Below are positions 21,900-32,149 of a DNA stretch of 64,000 bases, in pieces. Within the stretch, counting starts at the first letter, position 1, and each line of letters begins with the position of its first letter. The stretch is from the NCBI GenBank assembly GCA_020002185.1, contig CM034533.1, positions 38,348,409-38,412,408 on the forward strand, written 5' to 3'. The stretch comes from Paraescarpia echinospica (Eukaryota > Annelida > Polychaeta > Sabellida > Siboglinidae). A program made the translations under genes and the position numbers. The notes under the pieces were generated by a model. That model was not told the origin of the DNA and made no database searches. It saw only the letters and a list, made by a program, of their open reading frames with translations.

Positions 21900-23050
21900 C
21901 CAGGTACGTGATTCTGTTAATTCATTGCGCATGTTACATTTTATGTCAACATCTCTTACAGAGTCTAGACTTCTGTTGCGGCCTGCCAGCGCAAATGGTG
22001 CGTAAAGTGGCAGAAGTGATACACCAGCAGTGAGGTAGAGTCGATGGTAAATGCATTGAACTGCAGTTTGCTTAGATATGTACCTGCATTCGTACGTTCG
22101 TGGTTGATCTTAGTAAATATATCAAGTGTTATTGATAGATCTATCTGTATCTCTCGTCTAGAAAAAAATGTATTTTCATAGTTATATTACATGATCAATA
22201 TATTACGTAGACGGGCGTCCACCTATTTTTGTTTCGGGGGTAAAACTTAAGTAATTATGTAGTTTTGTAATTGAGAGCGTCATTGACCCCTCCCACACAT
22301 TGTTAACATGGGTTAGTGTTTCTATATGATCAATCGTATGCTAATTTGATTTACATTCGGGGGTAAATCGGACTTCATTTTGTATTTTGCCTCCTTCGCC
22401 CAGGACAGTAACTTGATTATAAGTGTTTAAATGACTTTTGAAGACTCACCTTTTTAAACAAGCGTTTTTATAATTCACCGATGAGGACATTTTATGTGCT
22501 TTCTTTTGATAATTATATTTTTGTTTTAATATTATATTTAATTTGTTACAGCGACATATCCACAATTGTTCGATACGCTTTACAATACACCATGCGTCGT
22601 AATCATTAAACTAAAATATTAGTACTAACACAGTCATTTAAACAAAAATTTGTGTCATACAATAGTAATAACAATATTAATAAATAAAACAAGTAAAAGG
22701 CAACCAAATATTTGGAATATAGTAGTAAGATGTTAACTTAAACTAAACACAGTACAATATAATATAATACATAAATTACAATGCATAAGTTAATTATTTT
22801 ATTAGTTTCTTAGCATATTTATGGTTAAACGTGTTGTATAATTGAATGTAGTCTTTAAGAATGTCTTAATATATGTATTTATTTAACAATTTTTAATGAT
22901 CTTTTTTTCTTTTTTTAGTAACTATATTTAAGGTAATGCTATATTTTTTACATATTGATTTCTTAGTTAGCATTTCGTTTTATGTAAAATACATAAATGT
23001 TCGATTCAGCACGCACAAATTACTCTAAAAATGTTGGTTTTCATATTATA
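21900..23050. other. AT-rich intron, nothing seen
   Basis: Low-complexity AT-rich DNA with many short poly-A/T runs. No exon, repeat array or element boundary is supported. Confidence 0.55.
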
Positions 23051-23138
23051 CTAATGTTTTAAACATATTTGGATTTTGGCTCCAGACTATACATACAACA
23101 GGAATCATCACATATATCGATGAAGACGTGACACTTAC

Positions 23139-23351
23139 AATTCGCGTCCTTGCATGTTTTACTTGAGTGCAGGCATTTCTTGATGCTGTCATCCCACACC
23201 AATCCAGAAGAACAATTCAAGTAGGATATTTCATTTCGGCTGCTACATTTCACGTAGCCGTCACACCGAGTACAAGATTGGTAATTGTTGTAAACTTTCC
23301 GGTAGCACGAAGCAACACATGTCGTTCCAATTGAAATCACTGCTATGCGAA
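23139..23351 (-). CDS. Chitin-binding (CBM14-like) domain exon
   Basis: A 213-bp, phase 1-1 exon encodes TTCVASC, NNYQSCTRCDGYVKC, a Cys, SGLVWDDSIKKC and SKTC. The spaced cysteines with an aromatic before VKC and the VWDD motif mark the peritrophin-A/CBM14 fold, which binds chitin outside the cell. Acceptor TTGCTTCAG and donor GTAAGTG match the animal consensus. It lies between an EGF exon upstream (31657-31770) and one downstream (20601-20714). Confidence 0.85.
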
Positions 23352-23462
23352 CTGAAGCAAAAGATACAACCATGATTCTGGGAATCTGTATTAATCTTAT
23401 ACGAAGAATCGACAACATAAATTATACAAGCGAATGTGTGATTGTTGAGACGTACCATATGA

Positions 23463-25010
23463 TTGGCAATTTCACTGGGTATAACGCGGTATTGTGTTTC
23501 CAATCCTACAGGGAGCATAAAACGCAAATGGGATCTGCCCTCACTAATTAATTTAAACGCCAGGTCTTTGAGCAGTGAACAAATGGACGAACTGCAAGTA
23601 ACTGTAGCAACACATGATGTGTCGATTGTATGTGTCAGTGAAACATGGTTTAAAGAGTATATGGATTCTAATAGCCTTACTATGCAAGGGTTTTGCTTCG
23701 AGAGGAAAGATAGAGGTCATGGACGAGCCGTAGGTGTAGCTTGCTACATTAGAAATGACTTAATGTGTACGAGGTTGAGTGGTATGGAGGCTCACGAGTT
23801 AGAGGTAATATGGATTAAGATTATGCCGAAAGAAAATGCCTAGGAAATGTTCATGTATATTGTTAGCATGTATATAATACACTCCAAAGACGGAGTATTT
23901 GAAAATACGTGACCATGTAATCACGTGCATAGATATTATGGTACGCAGACATCCAGAATGTGGTGTGATTGTAACTGGGGATTTCAATCAGTTGCATGAC
24001 AACTTTATGAAAACGCATTATAGATTTGTCCAAGTAGTGAATGTAGTAACACGTGGACAGGCGATATTAGATAAAATATGGACGAACATGGAGGAGGTAT
24101 ATACATCGCCTGTTACTATTTCCGAACTTGGGTCATCAGACCACAACATGGTGTTGCTTAAACCAAAATGTAACCGTTTAGTTGACACTGGGTGTGTGAC
24201 ACGTTTAACCGTAAGGTGTATGGGGCCAAATGAAAAATTCGCATTTGCTATGGCTTTGTTTGCCATTAAATGGGAACCACTATTTAGGCTAGAGTCATGA
24301 GCATATCAGTATTTATATTATAAAACTGTTATTTGCAAACTCATGGAAATATGTTTTCCTACTAAGGTCGTGACGCGGCACACAGGTGATAAACCCTGGG
24401 TTACGGACTGGTTTAGAGCATTTGTACATAAATGACAGTGCGCTCACATGAGTGGTGACTTGAACCAAGCAAAAATATTGTGTAATAAGGTTAACCGCGC
24501 CGCTTCGAGACTTAAGTACAATTTTTATCAAATACAAATTGCAACAAAGAATGAATTAGGTTCTCACGATTGGTGGAAAAATAGGAAAAAAATGACAATT
24601 CAAGCATGCGAGGTCTTGCTAACAAAACAACGAATGGTGATTGTGCGTTATTAGCCAGTAGAATGAACGAGTTTTTTGTATCTGTAAGTGAACATTTACC
24701 TCATTTAAATAAGGATCACAAAATATTCATAGTAAACGAGGAAGTGCCAGATCAGTATGTCATCAGTGTAATGACTACTTTCAAAGCTTTACAGAATGTT
24801 AAGGTGAACAAGCCTGATAACATTCCTGCGTATGTGTTATGAAATCACGCAAACGTCTTCGCTATATTAACTGCTATCTTTAACAAGTCTCTAAGATAAG
24901 GAATACTCCCTATGGAATGGAAAATGGCCAACATAATACCGTTACCAAAAACAAACCCACCTGTGTCGATTGAAAAAAAGATATTAGACCAATATCACTA
25001 ACTCAATAGT
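23463..25010 (+). mobile_element. LINE split by CR1: endonuclease and start of RT
   Basis: The first frame carries endonuclease motifs INLNARSLSSEQMDEL and VCVSETWF; later pieces give IVTGDFNQL and GSSDHN. A connector follows (KVNKPDNIPAYVL), then GILPMEWKMANIIPLP and the RT motif RPISLT, where homology stops at about 25000. Frameshifts and stops occur throughout. The same LINE resumes at about 29875, so a CR1 has inserted into it. It looks like a CR1/L2-superfamily member, different from the CR1 it hosts. Confidence 0.85.
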
Positions 25011-25020
25011 GATATTGGTC
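24987..25020. repeat. Perfect 14-bp hairpin at a LINE-LINE junction
   Basis: GACCAATATCACTA at 24987-25000 is followed after six bases by its exact inverse at 25007-25020. The first arm belongs to the host LINE's RPISLT codons; the second arm falls at the first bases of the inserted CR1. Confidence 0.9.
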
Positions 25021-25607
25021 ATAAAAGCATTTGGGGGACTTCCGGTGGTGAATTGATTTGAATTTGGTGCAGCAAACTTGCGAAAATATAAGGATATTTG
25101 ATCAAGATAAGTGATATTATTGAGCGTATAGGATACATAACGTAATTATAGATATATATTAAGCAATATTTTTTTTTTTAATTTAGCTAGAGGGAGTAAT
25201 CTAGGGTAGATTAAAAGTAGGCGATTTGCGAGCGATAATTGGGGACGTTAATGTAATCGGAACGTTGTTTACAAAGTAGGTCACTGGCGAAGTTAGCGTA
25301 CCGTGAACGACAATAGAATAGCGTTATTTGAGATAATCGGTGTAGTTAGATGAGTAATTAAAACCTGAAATAACAATCTTTTAAAGTGTATAATAGTACA
25401 CAGGAAACAGTCTTTGTAAAGACTACCTTGTATCTAAGCCTAACTTGAATACATTGTCATCGACATCGTAACTAGGTAAGGCACGGTGTGTCACTGTGTG
25501 TTAACAAATATAACTAACTATAACCTAAACAATCTGGTGTAAATTGTACACAGAAAAGTCTTTTCAAAGACTACATAAAACTACTTTGAACATAAATAAA
25601 TTCTGAT

Positions 25608-27011
25608 ATGGCACCTTGCAAGCGGCAACTCAGGGCAAAACGACACCTAGTTTGCAACGACTGCCAGAGCTGGGTGGATTTTGCGTTGTCTGGCTGTCCA
25701 AAATCATGGGCAGAGACCAAAGATGACGGATTCACCTTTCGGTGTATGGGGTGTTTGAGGGTGGAATGTCTGATGAAGGAGGTGTGTAAGTTGACGGATA
25801 TAGTGAAGGAGATGGAGGCGAGACTCAACATAGAAATAGATGGAGCAGAGAGGGATGACGCGGAGAGAGTTGAGAATTCTACAACACAGAAGGAGCAGAG
25901 TTGTGACACGGAGACTGAAGAAAGGAGACTGAGAGGAAGGAAGGTGACCGGTGTGAAGGAACAAGACATTGAGAAAACAGAGGGACGAAGGAAAAGTGTT
26001 CGGCAGAGGAAGAGAAAACGGGCCAGTGGGGATAGATCAGCAGGTAGTCAGACTGTAGAGAACGAGGAGAGACACGACAGCGATACAGGTGGTGAAGAGG
26101 TAGATACCACAGAGGCAGTTGGTAAGACTGTGAGACAGAAGACTGATGGAAGAAGACAGAGTGTTCAGCAAAAAACAGAAAACATGACAGGCGTGAAGGT
26201 GACAGGGGAGAAAGTGACCGTAGTGAAGGAGGTAGCCGGGGAAAAGGGACGGGAGAGGAGAGAAGAAAATGTGATGGGAGGAAAGAAGAAGGGACGAAAG
26301 GAAGTGAGAGTAAATGTGCTAAAAGAGAAGATGACAGGAGGAAAGGGGACAAGAGAAAACGCGACAGGAAAGAAGGGAATGGAAGAGAATGTGACAGGAG
26401 AGAAGACGACAAGAGGAAAAGACAACAACCAGACATATGCAAACCGGAGGAGCTACTCCGAGGCAGTGATTGAGGGGGCAAGGAGAAAAGAGAGAGTGTT
26501 TATGGGCGATTCAATTCTGAGAAAAACAGACAAGACTATATGCGAGGGGAAGGACGTTGTTGTATGTCTACCGGGGGCTAGGATAGAGCATGTGACCGAA
26601 AGGGTAGAGAAGGTATTGGGGCATGGCAAGGGAGGGTCTATACTAGTACACGTTGGGACAAACAATGCAGACAAGGAGGGAACAACTGGTATAGTTCAGA
26701 AGTACAGACATCTAGTGAGGAAGCTAAAGAAGACAAGAGTGGAACAGGTTATTCTCTCAGGAATTTTGCCAGTAATGGGAGGAAGGGGGGCAAGATACAG
26801 AAACTGTAAGAGGATGGCGATCAACGCACTAGTTGAGCAGATGTGTGAGGAAGAGGGCGTGGGATTCATAGATTTATGGGGGTACTTTGTTGGGAGAGAA
26901 GATATGTACATGAGAGATGGCCTCCATCTAAGTGGAAAAGGGGCAGCAGTATTCTCAGAGAATCTGCTGCGATCTGTTGACAGTGGGACAGGTTGCATCT
27001 ATTTAAACTAA
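25608..27011 (+). CDS. CR1 ORF1: zinc finger plus SGNH-hydrolase protein
   Basis: An intact 467-codon frame. The N-terminus has a Cys cluster (VCNDC, RCMGC, residues about 16-49) like the PHD-type finger of CR1 ORF1 proteins. A long charged Lys/Glu/Thr-rich middle with repeated TGEK/TGVKV phrases follows. The C-terminal third has SGNH blocks: FMGDSIL (about residue 300), HVGTNNAD (about 348) and RDGLHLSG (about 436), which supply Ser, Asn and the Asp-His pair. CR1 ORF1 proteins of this layout bind element RNA and are thought to have esterase activity. Confidence 0.9.
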   Translation: MAPCKRQLRAKRHLVCNDCQSWVDFALSGCPKSWAETKDDGFTFRCMGCLRVECLMKEVCKLTDIVKEMEARLNIEIDGAERDDAERVENSTTQKEQSCDTETEERRLRGRKVTGVKEQDIEKTEGRRKSVRQRKRKRASGDRSAGSQTVENEERHDSDTGGEEVDTTEAVGKTVRQKTDGRRQSVQQKTENMTGVKVTGEKVTVVKEVAGEKGRERREENVMGGKKKGRKEVRVNVLKEKMTGGKGTRENATGKKGMEENVTGEKTTRGKDNNQTYANRRSYSEAVIEGARRKERVFMGDSILRKTDKTICEGKDVVVCLPGARIEHVTERVEKVLGHGKGGSILVHVGTNNADKEGTTGIVQKYRHLVRKLKKTRVEQVILSGILPVMGGRGARYRNCKRMAINALVEQMCEEEGVGFIDLWGYFVGREDMYMRDGLHLSGKGAAVFSENLLRSVDSGTGCIYLN

Positions 27012-29777
27012 ATTCGCAGGGGGGACTCGCAGAGAAGCCTGAAACTGGAGGCATAGATAAAGGCAGCAAAAATAATTCAGCAAAGAACAGTCTGGAAAAC
27101 TGTTCTGAAGCTGGGTATAAATGTGTTTGTTTAAATGCAAGGAGTATAGTAAACAAAAGAAATGAACTAAACATTATGGTAGAAGATATTGACCCTCACA
27201 TAATAGGTATAACCGAATCATGGGCAACCACCGATATATCAGATGCCGAATTGGGACTGACAGGATATGTAATGTTTAGGAAAGATAGAACAGGAAGAAG
27301 GGGAGGTGGAGTTATTTTATATATTAAAGAATCTATCCAGGCTTATGAAATAAAATTAGACAGAGAAGCAGATTGCGAAGAAGCTGTTTGGTGTAACATA
27401 GTTACAGGAAACTCAACGTTAACGGTTGGATTAGTTTATCGAAGTCCAAACATAAGCATAGAAGAGAATAAAAAATACAAAACGCTATAAGGGAAGTGAG
27501 CAAACGGGACTGTGTTATTATGGGGGATTTTAACCATGGGCATATAAAATGGAAATCTCTACAGAGTATGGGTAGTGAGGACCACAAGTTTTTAGTTTTA
27601 GTACAAGATAGTTTCCTTTCTCAACATGTGCTAGAACCAACCAGGGGAGAGAATGTGTTAGACTTAGTTTTGTCCTCACAGAATGAATTAGTTGACAATG
27701 TTAAATTATGTGAGCCTCTGGGAAGTAGTGATCACAACCAGATACATTTTACCATCAAAGTAAAATAAGAAAGAAATAATAAAAAGCAGTTGAGGAGAAA
27801 TTTCCACAAAGGAAGATATAAGGAAATGAGGAAATATTTAGCAAATATAGACTGGAATAATACACTGAAGAATAAGACAGCAACAGAATGCTGGAATATC
27901 TTAAAGAATGAAATAGAGTGCATCGTAGATAAATTTGTTCCCTTCAAAAAACAAGGGAAACGGACCAGAAAGAAATACTTATCGAAAGAAGCCATTAGAA
28001 AAATTAAGTATAAACAAATGATGTGGAAGTCATATAGACGTACTGGCAATGACGAAGACTACAACATTTATAAAGAAGCACTAAACCAAGCTACAGCTGA
28101 AATTAGAAATTCAAAGAGAAGCTATGAACATAAATTAGCTTGTAATATAAAACATGACAACAAGAGTTTTTATGCGTATGTTCGAAGCAAACAGAAAGTT
28201 CAGGATAAGGTCGGTCCTCTAGAAGATAGTGCTGGAAATATAATATCAGAAGGATTCTTAATGGCTGAAGACCTAAATGAGTATTTTAGTTCAGTGTTTA
28301 CCAGAGAAGACACTAGTTCACTGCCAGTACCAGAGGCTAAGTTCAAGGGGGCAGAATCAGACTATTTAAGACAGTTAATTGTAACCCCAGAAATGGTAGC
28401 TAAGAAAATCACCTGGAGTGGATGGTATTCCACCCAAACTACTAGTGGAAATTGTAGAACAAATTAGCATACCGCTTGCAACAGTTTTCAACTTGTCATT
28501 AGAAGAGGGAGTGGTTCCTTTAGAATGGAAAGAAGCAAACATTATACCGTTATTTAAAAAAGGTTCGAGAAACAAGTCAGAGAACTATAGACCAGTGAGT
28601 TTAACATCAGTGATTTGTAAATTATTAGAAAGACTAATTAAAGATCACATGGTGGATTTTCTTGTTAAACATAACTTGATAAACCCATCTCAACATGGGT
28701 TTCTAAAAGCGAGGTCATGCTTAACAAATATGTTATGTTTTTTGGAAGATATCACTAAGTGGGTAGATGATGGATCACCAGTAGATATCATCTACTTAGA
28801 TTTTCAAAAAGCTTTCGACAAAGTGCCACATCAGATATTACTGCTTAAACTAAAAGCCCATGGCATAGGAAATGGTATAATTAACTGGATAGAAAAATGG
28901 CTGATTGACAGAAGACAACGGGTAGTTGTTGATGGGGAGGCTTCAAACTGGAAATCAGTTTTGAGTGGGGTTCCACAGGGATCAGTACTGGGACCTATAT
29001 TATTCTTAATATATATAAACGATTTGGACGATGATATAGCTAGCAAGGTGTTGAAATTTGCAGATGATACAAAAGTGTTTAGAAGGATTGAAAGTGATGG
29101 TGATAGACAGCATTTACAAGATGATCTTGACAGGTTGATCAAATGGTCTGAAAAGTGGCAAATGTTGTTCAATTTTGGGAAATGTAAATGCCTCCACACA
29201 GGATATGGGAACGAATATGTAGAATATACAATGGGGGGAACTGTACTAAGTACTACTGTAAAAGAAAAAGACTTAGGGCTGAAAATTAGTGCTGACATGA
29301 AGGTTTCAGAGCAGTGTGGAATTGCAGATTCAAAGGGAAACAAATCCTTGGATTGATTAGGCGAAATATAGCATATAAAGAAAAAGAACTAATAATACCA
29401 CTGTACAAAACAATAGTTAGGCCTCATTTAGAATATTGTATACAAGCGTGGAGGCCATACCGCAAGACGCCTAAAAGAATGTGGTTTAACAACACTAGAG
29501 ACCAGGAGATTGAGAGGAGATCAGATAGAAGTGTTTAAAATATTGAATGGTTATGAAAATATTGATAGAAATATGTTTTTTTCAGTTAAGAAAGACTAGA
29601 GGACATGAAGTTACATTAGTAAAGGAGCAGTGTAGATTAGACGTGAGAAAGTTCTCATTTTCACAAAGGACTGTGAATAAATGGAACAGATTATCTGATG
29701 ATTGTGTGGGCGCTAGTAGTGTGAATATGTTTAAAAATAAAATCGACTCATACCTCAGAAGGGCTGGATATATGTAG
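26993..29777 (+). pseudogene. CR1 ORF2: endonuclease and reverse transcriptase, broken
   Basis: The start overlaps the ORF1 end by 19 nt. Endonuclease motifs: CLNARSIV, GITESW, VYRSPN, MGDFNHG, GSSDHN. RT motifs: NIIPLFKKGS, YRPVSLTSV, YLDFQKAFDKVPH, SGVPQGSVLGPILFLIYIND and an intact FADDTKVF. Breaks: a frameshift near 27485, a stop at 27766-27768, a frameshift near 28415 just before PGVDGIPPKL, another near 29330 and further damage near 29480. The last piece ends SYLRRAGYM before the stop at 29777. Confidence 0.92.
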
Positions 29778-29853
29778 ATAAAAGGGTTGGACTCTAGATA
29801 AGCCAAAGGGCTTCCTTGTCCACCTGCCATCTAGAGTTAATTCTCTGGATGGC

Positions 29854-29875
29854 AATCTTGTTAAATCTTGTTAAA
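29854..29875 (+). repeat. CR1 3'-terminal short direct repeat
   Basis: AATCTTGTTAAATCTTGTTAA: two copies of an ~10-bp unit at the extreme 3' end instead of poly-A, as usual for CR1-group LINEs. The antisense copy at 47681 retains one unit. Confidence 0.85.
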
Positions 29876-31175
29876 CTCCAATAGTTTGAATCATTAATAA
29901 TTAAATGAGTGGATGACTCAATTGAAGGAGAAATTGATGCTAAGCAATTTGGTGGAATTAGTGGAACTTCCACAACAGACGTTCTTGTCGAAATGGTACA
30001 CAAATGGTATGAGTCGACTGATAAATTGGATTCTTATGTCCGAGTTGTAATGCTAGATCTTAGCAAAGCGTTTGATCTTATTAATCATCATTTGTTACTA
30101 GAAAAGCTACATTTGTATGGTTTGCCTTCACATATTATACGATGGATGGCACCATTTCTATTGGACAGAACTCAACAAGTAAAAATAAGAAATTAATTTT
30201 CGCATTCCGGTCACCCCAATGGGGAAGTACCACAAGGAACACTGTCTGGACCTACATGTTTTCTAGTCTACATAAATGATCTAGAAACGCCTGTTCCGTT
30301 ATATAAGTATATAGATGACAGTACATTGTTCGAAGTATGCGATAGAAAGGGTGTATCTGTTATACAAGAATCGGTTGACTTTGCTGCTAGGTGGACAGAA
30401 CATAATGATATGAAAATTAATTCAGGATAATCAATCAATTTTCGAAACACTATTCCGAATTCAAAGATCGATGGAAAAGATGTAGATCAAGTAAACCATG
30501 CCAAACTTCTAGGTGTTACAATTCCACAGGATCTGACATGGAATAAGCATGTTGAAAATATTGTGAAAAAGGCCGGGAAACGACTGTTGTTTTATCAGTT
30601 AAAGTGAGTAGGAATTAGCCAGAATGATCTGGTCACTATATATGTCAGTGTTGTGAGACCTGTTTTAGAATATGCATGCCCTGTATGGCACACTAACTTG
30701 CCACAATATTTATCTGACAATATTGAAATGATACAAAAAAGAGCATTAAAGCATATTTTTCCTGCAATAAGTTACGCTGAGATACTCAGGTATGCTAAAT
30801 AGGAGACATTGAAAGCAAGACGGGACTGCCTTTGTCAAAAATATTTCAATAAGATTAAAGTTAGTAAACATAGATTAAACTATCTGCTGCCTGACAAAAG
30901 GCATACCAAATATGACATCAGACAGCGTAATGTGCACCCTTTGCCAATAACCCGAACAAACATATACCGTAACTCTTTTATACCATGGGGTTACACAACT
31001 GCCAATAACGAATGAAGGGCAAAGGGGTGGTATTTATACTGTATGACATTTCAGTGTATTGATACTGTATGACATTTCAGTGTATTGATACTGTATGACA
31101 TATCAGTGTAGTAATACTGTATGACGTTTCAATGTGTTAGTTGTATTTTATTGTATACTGTGAATCCAACTCAGT
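29875..31175 (+). mobile_element. LINE split by CR1: rest of RT and 3' end
   Basis: Resumes the reverse transcriptase begun before 25010: FESLIIK, VDDSIEGEIDAKQFGG, VVMLDLSKAFDLINHH, GEVPQGTLSGPTCFLVYINDL and YIDDSTLFEV as the catalytic box. Stops and frameshifts are frequent. It continues through RPVLEYACPVWH to a C-terminus near 31015, then a 3' flank with a short tandem repeat and TTATTCCTTATTATTCC. Together with 23463-25010 it makes one ~2.8-kb LINE with a ~4.9-kb CR1 inside. Confidence 0.85.
31031..31142 (+). repeat. ~26-bp tandem repeat in LINE 3' end
   Basis: The phrase TACTGTATGACATTTCAGTGTATTGA repeats about four times with small changes, just after the LINE coding region. Confidence 0.85.
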
Positions 31176-31656
31176 TGAGTTGCTAATAAACTTGTGTTAT
31201 TCCTTATTATTCCTTAAACAAATGTATTATTCCACCTTTCACGTTGATTAAAGCGCATGTTCGCGCACCCATGCACTAGTGCACACACATACACATAGGT
31301 ACACATACACATACATAACCCAAGAACATACACATACGCGAGCGTACGCACGCACACAACATGTCACAAGAGACAAACTTGAAACAGAAACAACGTTTGC
31401 TGTTAATAAACCAAACTACCTACCGAACAACATTTCAAAAGTATATCGTGATATTTCACCTGTCAATAATTTCGAAAATACACTAGTTTGCAATGATTTC
31501 AAGTGTGGTCATGTTACGGCATATAATAGGGACGCATATGATGGTGTAATTTTAATAACACGTTTACTAGTTTCTTGCACAAACTTGTGTACACACACTC
31601 ACAAGCGCGTCACAAATACAAATGCCCACAAACTGTTGAGTAATTAAATTAATTAC

Positions 31657-31770
31657 CTTCACAGTTTCTTCCTGTGTAATGCCCCTTACACCAACATATG
31701 TAACCTCTCGCTCTGTTTTTTCTGCAGCGGCCACCGTGTTGGCATGGTTTCGCTTCACATGTGTCGTAGG
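31657..31770 (-). CDS. EGF-like domain exon, divergent
   Basis: Encodes AYDTCEAKPC, HGGRC, YICWC and YTGRNC in 38 codons, phase 1-1, with acceptor GTGTGTAG (AG at 31771-31772) and donor GTAATT. Its sequence is the most divergent of the DYDxC subtype (Ala for Asp, basic KNRAR loop). It is flanked by chitin-binding exons at 35833-36030 upstream and 23139-23351 downstream. Confidence 0.85.
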
Positions 31771-32149
31771 CTACACACAGACAGTAATTTATTGTTTCAT
31801 ACTGCACAGACTTATGACATATTTTTGAACGTCTTTCCTCATTTAAAAGTGTACGCGTAGCGTTTCCGACCAGGCTTGCAAAAGCACCGAACTCACCATG
31901 TACGTGTAATTAACAAACTGTAATTAGCAATAGCGATGTAACGGACGCCGGTTAGTTTTACATTTTTATATTCAGCGCGTAAGCGATGTTCCAACATTTG
32001 AATTTCCTGGACATTTGCTACTGAGAATTGACTTTTGAACATGCTAATGTTATTTTTTAAATATATGTAAACATTTATTTAGACATTTTATCATATTGAT
32101 TTTATACTATTTATGAATATCATTTTGGATATATATTATTACTCTTATA

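Larger units (their letters stand above)
25011..29874 (+). mobile_element. Near full-length CR1 LINE
   Basis: It includes a ~0.6-kb 5' leader, ORF1 with a zinc-finger-like N-terminus and an SGNH-hydrolase domain, ORF2 with endonuclease and reverse transcriptase, and a 3' end with short terminal repeats. An imperfect target duplication, ACTCAATAGT at 25001-25010 and ACTCCAATAGT at 29875-29885, brackets it. ORF1 is open throughout; ORF2 has at least three frame breaks, so the copy cannot move by itself. Confidence 0.92.

Noticed and set aside
25879..26481. 200-codon minus-strand Ser/Leu-rich frame
   Set aside because: It is the antisense shadow of the CR1 ORF1 Lys/Glu-rich region.
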